Positions 35,498 to 42,539 of a stretch of 64,000 nucleotides of DNA are shown here, piece after piece. How positions within the stretch are numbered: the stretch's first letter is position 1; the number at the start of each line of letters is the position of its first letter. The notes under the pieces are model-generated. The model ran no database searches, had not been told where the DNA came from, and was given only the letters and a program-made list of their open reading frames with translations. The stretch comes from Pseudodesulfovibrio thermohalotolerans. GTDB lineage: Bacteria; Desulfobacterota; Desulfovibrionia; Desulfovibrionales; Desulfovibrionaceae. The stretch spans positions 3,179,501 through 3,243,500 of the forward strand of contig NZ_CP120635.1 of NCBI RefSeq assembly GCF_021353295.2, written 5' to 3'. The position numbers and the translations under genes are program-made.

Positions 35498-35766
35498 TAG
35501 ACATGGGCGCGGCCCTGGCCACGGCGTTGGCCAGGCTGAAAAAACTCCCCGACAACGGGACCCTGGAGCTGCTGACCTTCAAACGCGACCGGGGCGTTTT
35601 GGTGCGCAGGACCGGCGACGGTTTCGAAGTCCGTGAATTCGGCTATCGGGAAGAAACCTCGGACGTATCCGCCAAGGACCTCAAGAAACGCCTCAAGACC
35701 ATCCTCAAGCGGGAGTTCCCCCGCTCCAACAAGGTCCACCTCCGGGAAGGCCGGGAAGAAGCCTGA
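35494..35766 (+). CDS. Small basic protein, second of a tandem paralogue pair
   Basis: A 90-residue paralogue of the upstream gene, starting at the ATG in the ATGA overlap (35494). The shared pattern is ALARLKKLPDNGTLELLTFKR, GVLVRRTG, and LKKRLKTILKREFPRSNKV. KREFPRS is identical in both. It probably arose by tandem duplication, and the four-base overlap suggests equal production and perhaps a heterodimer. It ends seven bases from the convergent DUF3108 gene. Function unknown. Confidence 0.7.
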   Translation: MIDMGAALATALARLKKLPDNGTLELLTFKRDRGVLVRRTGDGFEVREFGYREETSDVSAKDLKKRLKTILKREFPRSNKVHLREGREEA

Positions 35767-35773
35767 GACAGGA

Positions 35774-36538
35774 CTATCCCCGGTCCGGCGGGTAATATTC
35801 GCGCAGGGTCATGTAAAAGGAGCCGACCACCACCTTGGACCTGACCTTGACCGGAATGCGCCTGTCGTCCGCCGAAAACCAGACATACAACTCGGCGTCG
35901 TCGGACTTCTTGAACACCCCGGAAAGATGCCGGACATCCAGGCGGACGCGGTAGGCATCCACCTCCCCGATGCCGGTCTCCACCTTTTCGCGCCCTTCCA
36001 CGAACGCCTTGCCCACCACGGACACCTTGCCGTCGGACACGTTGGCGTCGAACCGCATCCCCTCGTACAGCGCGTGTTTGCGGAAGGCGAAAAGGATGGA
36101 CATGGGGTCAAAGACGTCCTCGGGCTGGTCAAGGGTGTGCTGGAGCTTGCCCTTGGTGTAGCGGTAGGATTGGTTGGTCCGCTTGTTGAAAATGAGGTCC
36201 ACCTTCTTGCGGTAGGAGCCCTCCCGCTGATCCTTCTTGTAACGCAGGGCGTGGTTGACCCCCATGTCGGTCCAGGCCTCCATGGTGTCGCGGACCTTGT
36301 AGAAGTTGTCCACCCAGCCGAGGGTGCGGGCCTTGGCGTAGAAATAGCGAGCGGGCACCCCGTCCATCTCTGTGTCGTCCCGGCAGATCAGCTCCGCCTT
36401 GCCCGCCCGGATAACGGTCCAATGGATGTCGTAATACAGCCGCTCGCCCGGCCCGAATGGCGGGGAGGAATCCTCGGTCCCGCGAGCCGGGACGGCCAGA
36501 AAGAGAACCGCAAGAACGGTCAAAAAAATTCTGCGCAT
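35774..36538 (-). CDS. DUF3108-family exported protein
   Basis: A 254-residue protein with a signal peptide (residues 1-20, MRRIFLTVLAVLFLAVPARG). The mature part begins FGPGERLYYDIHWTVIRAGKAEL, the typical first strand of DUF3108 proteins, and continues as an all-beta lipocalin-like pattern. Other family-like pieces are FDPMSILFAFR and YVWFSADDRRIPVKVRSKVVVG near the C-terminus. Such proteins are periplasmic and of unknown function; they are predicted to bind lipid-like ligands by fold only. Confidence 0.82.
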   Translation of the reverse strand: MRRIFLTVLAVLFLAVPARGTEDSSPPFGPGERLYYDIHWTVIRAGKAELICRDDTEMDGVPARYFYAKARTLGWVDNFYKVRDTMEAWTDMGVNHALRYKKDQREGSYRKKVDLIFNKRTNQSYRYTKGKLQHTLDQPEDVFDPMSILFAFRKHALYEGMRFDANVSDGKVSVVGKAFVEGREKVETGIGEVDAYRVRLDVRHLSGVFKKSDDAELYVWFSADDRRIPVKVRSKVVVGSFYMTLREYYPPDRG

Positions 36539-36681
36539 ATCACATAGTCGCCATCAACCTGGGACAAGTCAAGGCGCAGCCATGTAACCACGCCGTTGTT
36601 ATGGACAAATCCCCGCACACGAGATAGAAGGGGATAATATGCGGACCTGAATCGAAGCAATATATCGGAGGATTACCCCTT

Positions 36682-37173
36682 ATGATGCTTAGAAAACGCG
36701 CCTGGGACATGATGCGCGACGAATACCCGACCGTCCAGGAGGACGCCAGTCTGGCCGAAGCCATCCGCGTCATGCGCGAGGCCATGGTAGACGCCCCGGA
36801 TTCGCAGGTGGTGGTGGTCAAGACCAAGGGCGGCAAGCTCAAGGGAACCATCAACCTGTGGCAGCTCTTCAAGGCGGTCAAGCAGTCCGTGCTCAAGGAC
36901 GAGAACCTGATTACGGACGGCGAAGTGGATTGGGACCAGCAGTTCGCCAACGCCTGCCTGATCTGCACCCAGCTCAGGCTCGACGAATACATCATCCCCA
37001 GCCCGCCGCTGCTCAAGCCCAACGACCCCATCCTGGTGGTCCTGGACGTGTTCCTCAAATCCCGCCGCGACTGGGCCCTGGTGGTGGAAAGCGAACGCGT
37101 CATGGGCGTGGTCTACGTCACCGATGTATACCGCGACATGACCCGCGACATGGTCCAGGTCTTCAAGAAATAG
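36682..37173 (+). CDS. CBS-domain pair protein
   Basis: A 163-residue protein made of two CBS motifs with no other domain. The first runs from residue 10 (MRDEYPTVQEDASLAEAIRVM), the second from about residue 108 (IPSPPLLKPNDPILVVLDVFL) to VMGVVYVTDVYRDMTRDM. CBS pairs bind adenosine nucleotides and regulate partner proteins. No partner is next to it. GGAGG lies nine bases before the ATG at 36682. The stop is followed by a strong terminator. Confidence 0.85.
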   Translation: MMLRKRAWDMMRDEYPTVQEDASLAEAIRVMREAMVDAPDSQVVVVKTKGGKLKGTINLWQLFKAVKQSVLKDENLITDGEVDWDQQFANACLICTQLRLDEYIIPSPPLLKPNDPILVVLDVFLKSRRDWALVVESERVMGVVYVTDVYRDMTRDMVQVFKK

Positions 37174-37197
37174 CGGGTCATCCGCAAACAAAACGCC

Positions 37198-37232
37198 AAC
37201 GGCCCGCTCCAGATGGAACGGGCCGTTTTTTT
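37198..37232 (+). terminator. Rho-independent terminator after the CBS gene
   Basis: CGGCCCG-C-TCC pairs with GGA-A-CGGGCCG around loop AGAT, followed by TTTTTTT. It lies between converging genes. Confidence 0.88.
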
Positions 37233-37251
37233 GTGAAACGGGTTCCGCCGA

Positions 37252-37845
37252 CTAATGGTCGGAAACCATGATGTAATCGTTCGCGGCCCTTGCCGAATGA
37301 CAACCGGCGCAGGACCCCGGACCTTCCACCAGGACCTTTCCTTCGGCCGAGTACTCCACCCAATACCAGTCGCCCGCCGAGGGATTGTATCCCGCGACCT
37401 TATACATCACGGTGATGAACTTCAGCTTTTCCCTGGAATTGAAATTATCCTTCACCACCATGGCGCCGACGGGCTTGGGCGTTCCCTTCATCAGCCCCGC
37501 CTTGTTCACATACACCTCGTGCAACGCTCCATGGGGCGACTTCCCCTTCTGCATCCCCATGTGATCCGGGAACTGCCCCCATTTCCGGTAGGGCGAGACC
37601 TCGGTGATATACTTCCAGACGGCCATGCTCTCCGCTCCGGGCATCATGCCCGAGACCTTGTCCATCGAACCGTCCATGGTCTTGCCCATCTCATTGCCCA
37701 TACCCGCACCCATATCATTGCCCATGGGCTGCTCCATGGACGGAGTCATTGTCTTACCCATGGTTCCGTCCATGGGTTTATCCATGGCCCAGGCAGTGAA
37801 GCCGAAAACAGCGACCAGCAGCACTGCGATTGTCAAACGTTTCAT
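37252..37845 (-). CDS. Exported cytochrome P460-family protein with Met-x3 repeat
   Basis: A 197-residue protein. A signal peptide (residues 1-20) is followed by eleven consecutive Met-x-x-x tetrads (residues 21-64) and then a cytochrome P460-like domain: VWKYITEVSPYRKWGQFPDH, SPHGALHEVYVN, and a C-terminal heme-c site CAGCH. P460 relatives oxidise hydroxylamine or bind NO or CO with a modified heme; small ones of unknown function are common in sulfate reducers. The Met array resembles copper-binding methionine motifs, but metal binding is inferred. GGAGGG precedes the ATG. A good promoter is at 37884-37912. Confidence 0.85.
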   Translation of the reverse strand: MKRLTIAVLLVAVFGFTAWAMDKPMDGTMGKTMTPSMEQPMGNDMGAGMGNEMGKTMDGSMDKVSGMMPGAESMAVWKYITEVSPYRKWGQFPDHMGMQKGKSPHGALHEVYVNKAGLMKGTPKPVGAMVVKDNFNSREKLKFITVMYKVAGYNPSAGDWYWVEYSAEGKVLVEGPGSCAGCHSARAANDYIMVSDH

Positions 37846-37883
37846 GCGCCCTCCAACTAGCTAAAGATGACAACGATAACTAT

Positions 37884-37912
37884 TCTATACTTTCTTGGTA
37901 TGAATTTGACAA
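37884..37912 (-). promoter_or_regulatory. Promoter of the cytochrome P460 gene
   Basis: On the minus strand TTGTCA (37912-37907), 17 bases, TATAGA (37889-37884), about 30 bases before the ribosome binding site. Confidence 0.6.
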
Positions 37913-38039
37913 CAAGAAGCTTGCCTCCCGCGAGTTTCCCTGCGGGAGAAGATAGGGAATGACGCGCACCCGCCTGGCGCACGGCGGGAGCCCGCACGCG
38001 GCGCAAGGCGCATCTACGCGTTTTTTCGAGAGGATACGA

Positions 38040-39053
38040 TTACGACTTCAGCTTCAGGTCGACCAAGAGCAGGGTCTGCAACGCCTTGGTGATTTCCTGG
38101 TCATACCGGGGGTCCTGAGCCAGCGCCGTGGACGCCGGGAGGTACCCCATGGGCTCGGCGTAGGGCCGTTTCGAGATCATGGCGCAAAAGGAGTCCGCCA
38201 CGGCGGTCAGTCTGCCGGGGAATTCCTGCCGGGTCGACTTGAGCGGATAGCCAGAGCCGTTCAGCCGCTCGTGGTGCTCGGTGACGCATTGGTCTATCTC
38301 GGGGTAGCGCAGACCGAGCTTGCCGAGCATCTCGAAACCCACCTTGGTGTGGGAATTGACCTTGACCCGCTCCTCGCCGGTAAGGGGCTTATCCTTGGTA
38401 CGGAGAAACAGCGGCACCTTGGCCATGCCCAGATCGTGCAGAAAGAGCCCGGCCAGAACACGGTCGAAAACAGGCCGCCTGACCGAGTCGGGCAGCTTTC
38501 CGTCCTTGAGCTTGGCCCACAACGCCAGGCCGAGAAAGCCGGTGTTTACCGAATGGTTTTCCAGGGTATGCTCGCCGTGCAGCCGCCGGACCAGGGCTCG
38601 GGCGCGGCTCATGTCGGTGTAGAGATATTCGGACAGGACCATAAGGTCCACCCAGAGCTTGTCGAAGACCGCCTTCACGGGCTGCTCGAAGAACTCGGCC
38701 AGCCTGCGGGTCAAAGCCTGGGTGAATATGTCCGCGATCTCCTTTTCCTTGAGGTTCCGATCCACAAGGACAAGGTCGAGCTGGTAGCTGATGTGCTTGA
38801 CGTAGACCGGATGGTCCTCGCGGGAAAAGAAGACCACCCCCCGGCCGGTCAGGGCGGCCAGTTCGGCCACCTGTTCGTTGGAGAGCCTGCCGCCGACCTT
38901 GTAGTACGGAATCACCCGGGCCACATCCTCCTTGAAAGTGAAGATGTTCAACGGAGGACGATACTTGTTGAAGCTGCTGAGGATATCGGCGCTAACCTGA
39001 TAATACTCCTCGTTGAGACCATCTGGGATGTCGTGCTTCTGGTCGGCTCGCAT
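38040..39053 (-). CDS. HD-GYP-type phosphodiesterase domain protein
   Basis: A 337-residue protein. The N-terminal 170 residues are not recognised. The C-terminal HD-GYP domain has LFLHDLGMAKVP, then HTKVGFEML, then the long HHERLNGSGYP and a final AVADSFCAMISKRPY. HD-GYP enzymes hydrolyse cyclic di-GMP. The HDLGMAK form differs from the common HDIGK, but all metal-binding His and Asp residues appear present. It starts seven bases after the pyk stop on the same strand, so pyk and this gene are one operon. Confidence 0.85.
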   Translation of the reverse strand: MRADQKHDIPDGLNEEYYQVSADILSSFNKYRPPLNIFTFKEDVARVIPYYKVGGRLSNEQVAELAALTGRGVVFFSREDHPVYVKHISYQLDLVLVDRNLKEKEIADIFTQALTRRLAEFFEQPVKAVFDKLWVDLMVLSEYLYTDMSRARALVRRLHGEHTLENHSVNTGFLGLALWAKLKDGKLPDSVRRPVFDRVLAGLFLHDLGMAKVPLFLRTKDKPLTGEERVKVNSHTKVGFEMLGKLGLRYPEIDQCVTEHHERLNGSGYPLKSTRQEFPGRLTAVADSFCAMISKRPYAEPMGYLPASTALAQDPRYDQEITKALQTLLLVDLKLKS

Positions 39054-39060
39054 GGGCTGG

Positions 39061-40503
39061 CTAGTCCTCTTCCTTGCTCAGTTTCTCGTACAGCTTGACC
39101 ACGTTGGTCTGGGTGGTGGTCTTGCCCCGCTCCGGCTGGCCCGCCGTGATGATGACTATGTCCCCGGGCACGAAGTCCGAGCATTGCCGGACAAAGACCT
39201 CGGCGCGCTCCTGGTGGTCATGGATGACGTCAAGCGGTACTGCGGGGATGACGCCCCAGGACAGGTTGGTGAAATGCCTGACCGTATGGTCGGACGAAAG
39301 CGCGTAGATCGACTGCTTGGGACGGCAGGAGGAGAGCAGCCGCGAGGTCGCCCCGGAGGTGGAATGGCAGACGATGGCCCGGGCGTTGGTCTTGCCCGCC
39401 AGCATGGCCGCGGCATAGGCCAGGAAGGTCGAGGGGTGTTCCCTTGCTCCGCCCTTGTCCAGATCGGCCTGGCCGGGCTCGAACATGAACGCCTCGATCT
39501 CGTAGGCGATCTTGCGCATGAACCGGACGGTCTCGCCGGGGTAGTTGCCGATGGCCGTCTCCTCGGAGAGCATGACGCAGTCCGCGCCGTCCAGGATGGC
39601 GTTGGCCACGTCCGTGGTCTCGGCCCGGGTAGCCATGGGCGAATTGACCATGGACAGGAGCATCTGGGTGGCCACGATGACCGGCTTTCCCGCCTGGTTG
39701 CACTGCTTGATGATTCTCTTCTGGGCCACGGGCAGCTCGGCGAGGTCCAGCTCCAGGCCGAGATCGCCGCGGGCGACCATGATGCCGTCGGCCTCGTCCA
39801 CGAGCTCGTCCAGGCAGGCCAGGGCCGCGGTGCGCTCAAGCTTGGCCACGATCGGCAGGGGCTTGCCGTGCTTGGCCATCTCGGTGCGCAGGTTGCGGAT
39901 GTCCTCGGGCTTCTGCACGAAGCTCATGGCCACCACATCCACGCCCAGCTCCATGCCAAAGGCCAGGTCCTTCTTGTCCTTGTCCGTCAGCGGGGCCAGC
40001 GGCGTGGTCGTGCCGGGGAAAGTGATCCCCTTGCGCGGCGGACACATGCCCGAGTTGGCGGCCTTGAGGCGGATGAGGTTCTCGCCCTCGATCTTGACCA
40101 CGTTGAAGCGGATCATGCCGTCGGACAGGGCCACGGGGTCGCCGACCTTGACGCCGTGGAACATCTCGGGAATGTCCAGGCAGATGAACGGCTCCTTCAC
40201 CCCTGCGACCTTGTCGGGGGTGCCCAGCAGGACCTCGGTGCCCTTGGTCACTTCGATGACCCCCAGCCCGACGTCGCAGGTGCGGATCTTGGGGCCGGAC
40301 AAATCCTGAAGGATGGTCAGGGTCAACCCTGTCTCGTCCTCCAGCCTTCGGATGATCTCCACCATCTTGGCGAAGAATTCCTTGCCGCCATGGGAAAAGT
40401 TGAGCCGGAAAATCTTGGCTCCGGACTTGACCAGCTCCTGGACCGTTTCGTAGGTCCCGGTGGCCGGACCGAGGGTGGCGATGATTTTTATATGCCTGTC
40501 CAT
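39061..40503 (-). CDS. pyk: Pyruvate kinase
   Basis: A 480-residue protein of normal length. Pyruvate kinase makes pyruvate and ATP from phosphoenolpyruvate and ADP in the last step of glycolysis. Motifs: IIATLGPAT at the start, KIFRLNFSHG, LQDLSGPKIR, the active-site region VAKLERTAAL, MVARGDLGLEL, and AGKPVIVATQML. The C-terminal domain with VCHSTSGATSRLLSS is complete. GGGAGG lies before the ATG. An HD-GYP gene follows in the same operon. The upstream neighbour is the divergent dcw cluster. Confidence 0.96.
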   Translation of the reverse strand: MDRHIKIIATLGPATGTYETVQELVKSGAKIFRLNFSHGGKEFFAKMVEIIRRLEDETGLTLTILQDLSGPKIRTCDVGLGVIEVTKGTEVLLGTPDKVAGVKEPFICLDIPEMFHGVKVGDPVALSDGMIRFNVVKIEGENLIRLKAANSGMCPPRKGITFPGTTTPLAPLTDKDKKDLAFGMELGVDVVAMSFVQKPEDIRNLRTEMAKHGKPLPIVAKLERTAALACLDELVDEADGIMVARGDLGLELDLAELPVAQKRIIKQCNQAGKPVIVATQMLLSMVNSPMATRAETTDVANAILDGADCVMLSEETAIGNYPGETVRFMRKIAYEIEAFMFEPGQADLDKGGAREHPSTFLAYAAAMLAGKTNARAIVCHSTSGATSRLLSSCRPKQSIYALSSDHTVRHFTNLSWGVIPAVPLDVIHDHQERAEVFVRQCSDFVPGDIVIITAGQPERGKTTTQTNVVKLYEKLSKEED

Positions 40504-40710
40504 GACAGCCTCCCAGCTCCGACCCGCGCCAGCCGGGCACTGATGCCGAAGCTCATCTTGCGTTTGAATTTACAGAACAATTGCCTCAGGCTCTCGTTCA
40601 AGATTGGTCAAAGTCTAGGCTCAGCACTCGAAAAAATCAATTAAACTCGGTGAATTTTGGCGATCAAATCCGGTTGGAACGGTTGACTTTCCCCGGATTT
40701 TCGCGCAGAC

Positions 40711-40761
40711 GTGGGAATAAGTGGAAATTAGTGTAGACATAGTGTAAAGATGTGGAGCAAG
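40711..40761 (+). promoter_or_regulatory. MraZ-type direct repeats before the dcw cluster
   Basis: Five repeats start GTGGGA, GTGGAA, GTGTAG, GTGTAA and GTGGAG at 40711, 40721, 40731, 40742 and 40752, spaced 10, 10, 11 and 10 bases. MraZ of E. coli and others binds TGGGN-type repeats spaced 10 bp and controls its own operon. A TTGACT at 40683-40688 could serve as -35, but no convincing -10 is seen. Confidence 0.6.
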
Positions 40762-40778
40762 ATGGTTTTCCGGGGGGT

Positions 40779-41228
40779 ATGATGAGGTTTAGAGGTCACG
40801 CACATAGAAGCCTGGACGACAAAGGTCGGCTTATTCTGCCGCCCGAGTTCCGGGATACGATCCATTCCGAATTGCCGGACGGGGTCATGGTGCTGACCAT
40901 TTACGACAAGCATGTCATCGGTATCACCCCGAAGCAATGGGATGTGCTCATTAACGAACTGGAAAGCATCCGAGTCCCCAGCCGCTCTATGCAAAATACC
41001 ATACGGCTGCTGAATTTGGGATACACCGTGACCCCGGTGGGTAAACAGGGGCGCATAGCCATCCCCGCACATCTGCGCAAATCCGGCAAGCTGGAAAAGG
41101 ATGTCGTGGTAATGGGCGCGGGCAGACGGTTTGAGATCTGGTCCGCGGAAGCTTTCGAAGCCCTGCTCGAAGAGGATAACGACGTGTCCTCGGAGTTGGC
41201 GGAAAACAACGTCTCCCTGCCGTTCTAG
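40779..41228 (+). CDS. mraZ: Transcriptional regulator MraZ
   Basis: A 149-residue protein with two AbrB-like repeats: HRSLDDKGRLILPPEFRD near residue 10 and VTPVGKQGRIAIPAHLRK near 80. Each DxKGR or GKQGR followed by [IL]-P is the MraZ hallmark. MraZ is the regulator of the dcw cluster and binds repeats in front of its own gene. The start is either the ATG at 40779 or the next one at 40782; the GGGGGG ribosome site is better placed for 40782. The stop is joined directly to the rsmH ATG. Confidence 0.95.
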   Translation: MMRFRGHAHRSLDDKGRLILPPEFRDTIHSELPDGVMVLTIYDKHVIGITPKQWDVLINELESIRVPSRSMQNTIRLLNLGYTVTPVGKQGRIAIPAHLRKSGKLEKDVVVMGAGRRFEIWSAEAFEALLEEDNDVSSELAENNVSLPF

Positions 41229-42209
41229 ATGAAGCCGGGAGAAGTCAGCCCCGCCTCGCTCCACACCACTGTTCTTTTGCAGGAAGTGGTTCGATGGCTG
41301 AATCCCCGCCAGGGGGGCCGCTACATGGACGGCACCCTGGGCATGGGCGGCCACAGTCTGGCGCTCATGGAGGCGGCGGGCGAAGGCGCCGAGCTTGTCG
41401 GACTCGACCGGGACGCAGAAGCGCTTGCCCTCGCGACCGAACGCCTGGATGCGTTCAAGGGCCGCGTGCACCTCTTCCATCTGCCTTTTTCCAGGTTTGA
41501 GGAAGCCTTGGACGAGGTCGGCTGGGACGCGGTGGACGGAGCGGTCCTGGACCTGGGCGTATCGTCCATGCAGTTGGACGAGGCTGAAAGAGGATTCAGC
41601 TTCATCCACGATGGCCCGCTGGACATGCGTATGGACCCGGATTCCGGCCCGTCGGCCGAAGTACTGGTAAATACGCTGAAACACGGAGAGCTGGCGCGGA
41701 TCATACGGGTGTACGGGGAAGACCCGCTGGCCGGAAAGATCGCCTCGGCAATACTGAGGGCGCGGGAAGAAAAAGCGATCACGAGGACGCTTCAACTGGC
41801 CGAGATAGTGCGGCTCGCCTATCCGCCCAAGATGCGGCACACGGCGCGCAACCACCCGGCGACCCGCACCTTCCAGGGACTGCGCATAGCGGTCAACAGG
41901 GAGCTTGAAGAGCTTGAACAGTATCTTTCGAGCATAATCGAACGTCTGAAACCGGGGGCGAGGCTGGCCATAATTTCATTTCACTCCCTTGAGGACAGGG
42001 CCGTGAAATACGCATTTCGGGATGCCGCCAAGGGGTGCAAATGCCCTCCGCATCAACTCCACTGCACCTGCGGAGGCGTGCCCGAGATGAAAGTGCTGAC
42101 AAAGAAGCCGCTGATCGCCTCGCAGGCTGAACGGGACGCGAACCCCCGGGCCAGGAGCGCCAAGCTCCGGGTGGCGGAGAGACTCGGACCCGACGGAGAA
42201 CAAGCATGA
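41229..42209 (+). CDS. rsmH: 16S rRNA (cytosine-1402-N4)-methyltransferase
   Basis: A 326-residue protein (formerly MraW). The N-terminus has HTTVLLQEVVRWLNP, then the SAM-binding YMDGTLGMGGHS and GLDRDAEAL, and later LDLGVSSMQLDEAERGFSF and the C-terminal SFHSLEDRAVKY. It methylates C1402 of 16S rRNA. The ATG begins right after the mraZ stop with no gap, so it is translationally coupled. The last four bases overlap ftsL. Confidence 0.96.
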   Translation: MKPGEVSPASLHTTVLLQEVVRWLNPRQGGRYMDGTLGMGGHSLALMEAAGEGAELVGLDRDAEALALATERLDAFKGRVHLFHLPFSRFEEALDEVGWDAVDGAVLDLGVSSMQLDEAERGFSFIHDGPLDMRMDPDSGPSAEVLVNTLKHGELARIIRVYGEDPLAGKIASAILRAREEKAITRTLQLAEIVRLAYPPKMRHTARNHPATRTFQGLRIAVNRELEELEQYLSSIIERLKPGARLAIISFHSLEDRAVKYAFRDAAKGCKCPPHQLHCTCGGVPEMKVLTKKPLIASQAERDANPRARSAKLRVAERLGPDGEQA

Positions 42210-42487
42210 GCAAGACCGACAAGACACTACTCTGGATGGTGCTGGGCCTGCTGGGCATGGCGCTGTTCCTCGGTCTGGGAGCGGTTTGGCTGAACATTGA
42301 GCGCATGGATCTGGCATACGACCTGCGCAAGATGGAGCAGAGCCTGGGCCGGAAAGAGGATCTGGCCGCGAAGCTGACGGTTGAGAGGAACAACCTGGTT
42401 TCGCCTTACAGGCTCAAGAAACTCGCGGGCCGGCTAGGCCTGGAAGTTGCGGCGCCGGGCCAGATACGGCGCATCGCCTCGCAATAG
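42206..42487 (+). CDS. ftsL: FtsL-like cell division protein
   Basis: A 93-residue protein. A short cytoplasmic start is followed by one membrane helix (residues 9-29, WMVLGLLGMALFLGLGAVWL) and a heptad-like coiled-coil periplasmic part rich in Leu and charge. Sequence is poorly conserved in FtsL; size, topology and position between rsmH and ftsI decide the call. FtsL joins FtsB and FtsQ at the septum and activates FtsWI. It overlaps rsmH by four bases. No ftsB is in the window. Confidence 0.85.
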   Translation: MSKTDKTLLWMVLGLLGMALFLGLGAVWLNIERMDLAYDLRKMEQSLGRKEDLAAKLTVERNNLVSPYRLKKLAGRLGLEVAAPGQIRRIASQ

Positions 42488-42539
42488 CGACGCGCTTGAG
42501 CCATACAACGCGCCGCCATAGTGGGAAACAGGGAATACG

